A DNA stretch of 64,000 nt from assembly GCF_003287935.1 (NCBI RefSeq), contig NZ_CP030287.1:1984001-2048000 (forward strand), read 5' to 3'. The notes under the pieces were generated by a model. It saw only the letters and a list, made by a program, of their open reading frames with translations. It did not search any database and was not told the origin of the DNA. The translations under genes were made by a program, and so were the position numbers. Below, one piece after another: positions 61,537-64,000 of this stretch (positions within the stretch are counted from its first letter, which is position 1; every line of letters begins with the position of its first letter). Source of the stretch: Streptomyces sp. ICC1. Lineage in GTDB: Bacteria > Actinomycetota > Actinomycetes > Streptomycetales > Streptomycetaceae.

Positions 61537-63456
61537 ATGTCTGTCATGGGTCGCTCGCTGCTCAGGGCCGCCGCCGAGGCGTTCGGCGGGGGTGTCCTCG
61601 TCCTGCTGGCGTTCGGGCTCATCGACCAGGTCGGCGGCGGCCTGCCGGTCCACACCAAGGCGGTGGTCGCGCTCGCCGCGCTGGTCCTGTTCGTCGTACG
61701 GCGCCGCTTTCCGGAGGCGGCACTGCTCGGCATGGGAGTGCTGCTCGGGGTGATGTCCTGCCTCGGAGTCCTGATGGCGGTGACCGCCTACGCGGTCGCC
61801 CACCAGCTGGCCGGGGCCGGGCGCAGGGCCGCCGTGCTGTTCGGGGCCGGGGCGCTCACCGTGCTCACGGCGGGCGCGACGGTCCACCGCCAGGGCTTCG
61901 GCTCCTGGCAGTACGGGCTCACCCTCGGCGGGGTCCTCGCCGCGGTCGCCGTCCTGGTACCCGGTCTGGTCGGGGCTTCCGCCGGGCAGCAGCAGCGGCT
62001 CCTCGCCGCCCTGCGCGAGCGCGCCGCCGCCGCCGAGGAGAACCGCCGGCTCGCCGAGAGCGAGTCCCGCATCCACGAGCGGTCCCGCATCGCGGCCGAG
62101 ATGCACGACCTCGTCGGACACCGGCTCAGCCTGATCTCCCTGCACGCCGGCGGCCTCGAGATGGCGCTGCGCGGCCGGGCCGGCGAAGACGCCGGCGAAC
62201 TGCGCGAGAGCGCGGGCCAGGTGCGCCAGGCCACCCGCGACGCCATGCACGAGCTGCGCGAGGCGCTCGGGGTGCTGGGGCCGCTGTCCCGCGACACCGG
62301 AACCGACGCGCTGACCGACGCCACCGGGACCCGGGCCGACATCGAGGCGCTGGTCGCCGAGTCCCGTGCGGGCGGGGTCCGCATCGGCTTCGGTTGGACC
62401 GGGCCCGACACCGTCGACCGCGAACCGCGGGTGCGGCGGGCGGTGCACCGGGTCGTGCGCGAGGCCCTGACGAATGTGCACCGGTACGCGGCCGGTGCGC
62501 CGGTGGAGGTGCGGATCGAGCACACCGCCGACTCCGTCGAGGTCTCCGTGGCCAACGGGGCCGCCCCGGTGCGGCCGCCGGGCGCGGGGGACGCGGCGGC
62601 CGAGGCCGGCACCGGCCGCGGCCTGAGCGGGCTGCGCGAGCGGGTCGCCCTGCTCGGCGGCGACCTGGCCGCCGGGCCGGGGCCCGCCGGGGGCTTCGCC
62701 GTGCGGGCCCGGCTGCCGGCCGTCCCCCCGACGGCGGCGCAGACCGACGCGGAACGCGCGCAGACCCGTACGCCGGGTACCGCGGGCGCGGCCGCCCGGC
62801 GGCTGCGGCGGGCCCCGCTGCTGATCCCGCTCGCCCAGGCGGCCTCCGGGCTGCTCGTCCTGGCCGGCATCGGGGCCACCTTGATGTTCGGCCTGCAACT
62901 GGTCGGCCACGCCCGGCCGCTGGACTACTCCCCGCCGCGGCCGCCGGAACCGGGGATGACCCGGCAGCAGGTCGAGGCCGCCGGCGTCTACGACGAGAGG
63001 ATGGCCCGCGCCGCGGCCGCCGGGCACGAGCCGGTGCGGCCGGCGGGTACGGGCGACTGCCTGTACCCGTACAGCCGGGACACCGTCGGCCGGGACCGGC
63101 TGGAGCTCACCCGGTACTGCTTCCGTGGCGATATTTTGATCGAAATCACCCGATTCGAGGTGCCGATGGTGCCCGCAACCCTCTCCCCGTCCCCCTGTCT
63201 CCTATACACCTCTCCGAGCCCGTGTGGGGGAGCTGTTGGGTCGGCTCACTGCCGGGTGCCGGCGTCGACGGCAGCTGCTGGGTCACCGGCTCGGCGACCG
63301 TGGGAACCTCGGGGGCCTCGGAGGCAGGAGCGGCCACCGGGGGTGCGGGCGGGGCCGCGGGGGGCGTCGGGGCCGCGGTGCCCTCGTTCTCGGTGCTCAC
63401 AGCGCTCTCTCCTCGTCACACACGGCTTCAGAAATACTGGCGATCGGTCCGACTGA
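61537..63456 (+). CDS. Sensor histidine kinase (NarL-type partner), 3' end corrupted
   Basis: ATG 61537 lies 7 nt after GATAAT, leaderless geometry. The N-terminal half holds about five membrane helices (residues 10-150), then the HisKA_3 dimerisation box with the phospho-His (RIAAEMHDLVGHRLSLISLH) and an HATPase domain (VVREALTNVHRYAAGAPV, GRGLSGLRERVALLGG). A further membrane helix and a ~100-residue outer part (CLYPYSRDTVGRDRLELTRY) follow. Reliable sequence ends about 63190. After that the frame translates an adapter-like segment (CLLYTSPSP) and antisense of another gene to 63456. The cognate response regulator is not found downstream. Confidence 0.85.
   Translation: MSVMGRSLLRAAAEAFGGGVLVLLAFGLIDQVGGGLPVHTKAVVALAALVLFVVRRRFPEAALLGMGVLLGVMSCLGVLMAVTAYAVAHQLAGAGRRAAVLFGAGALTVLTAGATVHRQGFGSWQYGLTLGGVLAAVAVLVPGLVGASAGQQQRLLAALRERAAAAEENRRLAESESRIHERSRIAAEMHDLVGHRLSLISLHAGGLEMALRGRAGEDAGELRESAGQVRQATRDAMHELREALGVLGPLSRDTGTDALTDATGTRADIEALVAESRAGGVRIGFGWTGPDTVDREPRVRRAVHRVVREALTNVHRYAAGAPVEVRIEHTADSVEVSVANGAAPVRPPGAGDAAAEAGTGRGLSGLRERVALLGGDLAAGPGPAGGFAVRARLPAVPPTAAQTDAERAQTRTPGTAGAAARRLRRAPLLIPLAQAASGLLVLAGIGATLMFGLQLVGHARPLDYSPPRPPEPGMTRQQVEAAGVYDERMARAAAAGHEPVRPAGTGDCLYPYSRDTVGRDRLELTRYCFRGDILIEITRFEVPMVPATLSPSPCLLYTSPSPCGGAVGSAHCRVPASTAAAGSPARRPWEPRGPRRQERPPGVRAGPRGASGPRCPRSRCSQRSLLVTHGFRNTGDRSD
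63195..63221. other. Nextera transposase adapter-like sequence (artefact)
   Basis: The 27 bases consist of CTGTCTC, C, TATACAC, C, TCTCCGAGCCC. The Illumina Nextera read-2 adapter has T and A at the two single positions, so 25 of 27 bases agree. Translation gives CLLYTSPSP, a peptide known as an adapter contaminant in protein databases. It marks a probable false join. Confidence 0.85.
63222..63400 (-). CDS. N-terminus of a probable HtrA/DegP-type serine protease (truncated)
   Basis: A GTG at 63400 starts MSTENEGTAAPTPPAAPPAP, continuing as a Pro/Ala-rich region ending TQQLPHT at the adapter-like segment. Streptomycete trypsin-like HtrA proteases with a PDZ domain start this way and often lie beside a glycerophosphodiester phosphodiesterase gene, as here. 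Everything after residue ~60, including any membrane and protease domain, is missing. The family call rests on this start and the neighbour, so it is tentative. Confidence 0.55.
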
Positions 63457-63588
63457 ACGTTCGACGTGCCGTACAAGTTCCAGGGCGAAGCCTTTCCCAT
63501 GACCCGTCAGAGCACTGTAAGCCGGACCTGTGCGTCTCCCCCCATCCTTTATCTCCGACATATCGGACGCATCCGCAGAAGCACCCAC

Positions 63589-63624
63589 AGGGCTCTCCCC
63601 AGGGCTCTCCCCAGAGCTCCCCCC
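63589..63624. repeat. Three tandem 12-bp repeats
   Basis: AGGGCTCTCCCC at 63589 and 63601, and AGAGCTCCCCCC at 63613, within the divergent region upstream of the phosphodiesterase gene. The rest of 63401-63658 holds no gene. Confidence 0.7.
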
Positions 63625-63658
63625 GACATCCGGAGCCTCTCGGTGGCACCATGACCCG

Positions 63659-64000
63659 GTGACCCACGCAACGCCGCGCCCCATCCAAGTCGTCGCCCAC
63701 CGCGGCGCCTCGGAGGATGCCCCCGAGCACACCCTGGCCGCCTACCGCAAGGCCATCGAGGACGGGGCCGACGCCCTCGAATGCGATGTACGGCTCACGG
63801 CCGACGGCCATCTGGTCCTGGTCCACGACCGTCGGGTGAACCGCACCTCCAACGGCCGCGGCGCGGTCTCCGCCCTGGAGCTCGCCGATCTCGCCGCGCT
63901 CGACTTCGGCTCGTGGAAGGACCGCGAGGAGTCCCCCGACTGGGACGCCGACCCCGAGCGGACCTCCGTCCTCACCCTGGAGCGGCTGCTGGAGCTGGTC
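63659..64000 (+). CDS. Glycerophosphodiester phosphodiesterase, N-terminal part (cut by window edge)
   Basis: A GTG at 63659 opens a frame that runs to the right edge (114 codons): VVAHRGASEDAPEHTLAAYR is the GDPD catalytic start with the HRG motif, followed by DALECDVRLTADGHLVLVHD (metal-binding Glu/Asp and the second catalytic His). It hydrolyses glycerophosphodiesters to glycerol 3-phosphate and an alcohol. No signal peptide is present in the N-terminus, so this is a cytoplasmic type. It is divergent from the truncated protease gene. Confidence 0.92.
   Translation, partial: MTHATPRPIQVVAHRGASEDAPEHTLAAYRKAIEDGADALECDVRLTADGHLVLVHDRRVNRTSNGRGAVSALELADLAALDFGSWKDREESPDWDADPERTSVLTLERLLELV

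Noticed and set aside
63146..63221. Continuation of the 63400 reverse ORF beyond the adapter-like segment
   Set aside because: After TQQLPHT the frame translates the adapter-like sequence and kinase antisense; not a natural protein.

Overview
This is a GC-rich, high-density actinobacterial chromosome segment that looks like Streptomyces. The evidence is the dnaA-rpmH-rnpA-yidD-yidC-jag-rsmG-parA-parB order next to oriC, consensus streptomycete parS sites (GTTTCACGTGAAAC) and DnaA boxes (TTGTCCACA), a sigma-R type promoter before trxBA, an SsgB sporulation protein, GTG starts and many starts placed about 7 nt after a -10 hexamer (leaderless). All gene calls come from reading the sequence; no database was searched.

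Layout. 1-7.4 kb: the oriC-flanking core. The dnaA 5' part reads left (oriC and dnaN would lie beyond the left edge). The rpmH, RNase P protein, YidD/YidC membrane insertion, Jag, RsmG, ParA/ParB and an acetyltransferase genes read right. 7.5-17.0 kb: a leftward block with trxBA, an ECF sigma factor with its zinc anti-sigma factor, a pseudokinase, MurJ (lipid II flippase) and a large surface protein. 17.2-22 kb: tRNA nucleotidyltransferase, an MFS exporter, inositol-phosphate synthase and a PadR regulator. Six parS sites fall between 4.35 and 18.82 kb. 22.2-24.5 kb: a class A penicillin-binding protein.

24.5-50.3 kb is a different neighbourhood: the C-terminal part of an EF-G-like factor, a membrane protein, a HIT protein, a K+ channel, thrS, a DUF4365-like nuclease candidate with a partner, a DnaQ-type exonuclease, ssgB, a CGNR regulator, a DsbA-like protein, pabB/pabC-like genes, seven tRNA genes (five Val, one Gly, one Cys), a Ser/Thr kinase, a TrmH-type methylase and a CobA/CysG-type protein. 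50.5-54.6 kb: inositol catabolism (iolB lacking its start, iolD, mmsA). 54.7-63.2 kb: mostly exported or surface proteins (alpha/beta hydrolase, a DUF916/WxL-like pair, a subtilisin) and a sensor kinase. 63.2-64 kb: the start of a probable HtrA-type protease and of a glycerophosphodiester phosphodiesterase.

A main result is that the window may not be one natural contiguous piece. The penicillin-binding protein and EF-G-like gene are fused mid-gene at a poly-C run (about 24.52 kb), iolB begins without its N-terminal ~70 residues in a C-rich sequence (about 50.5 kb), and a near-exact copy of the Nextera transposase adapter sits at 63195-63221 between two broken genes. Gene content is reliable, but gene order across these three points should not be trusted without read mapping.
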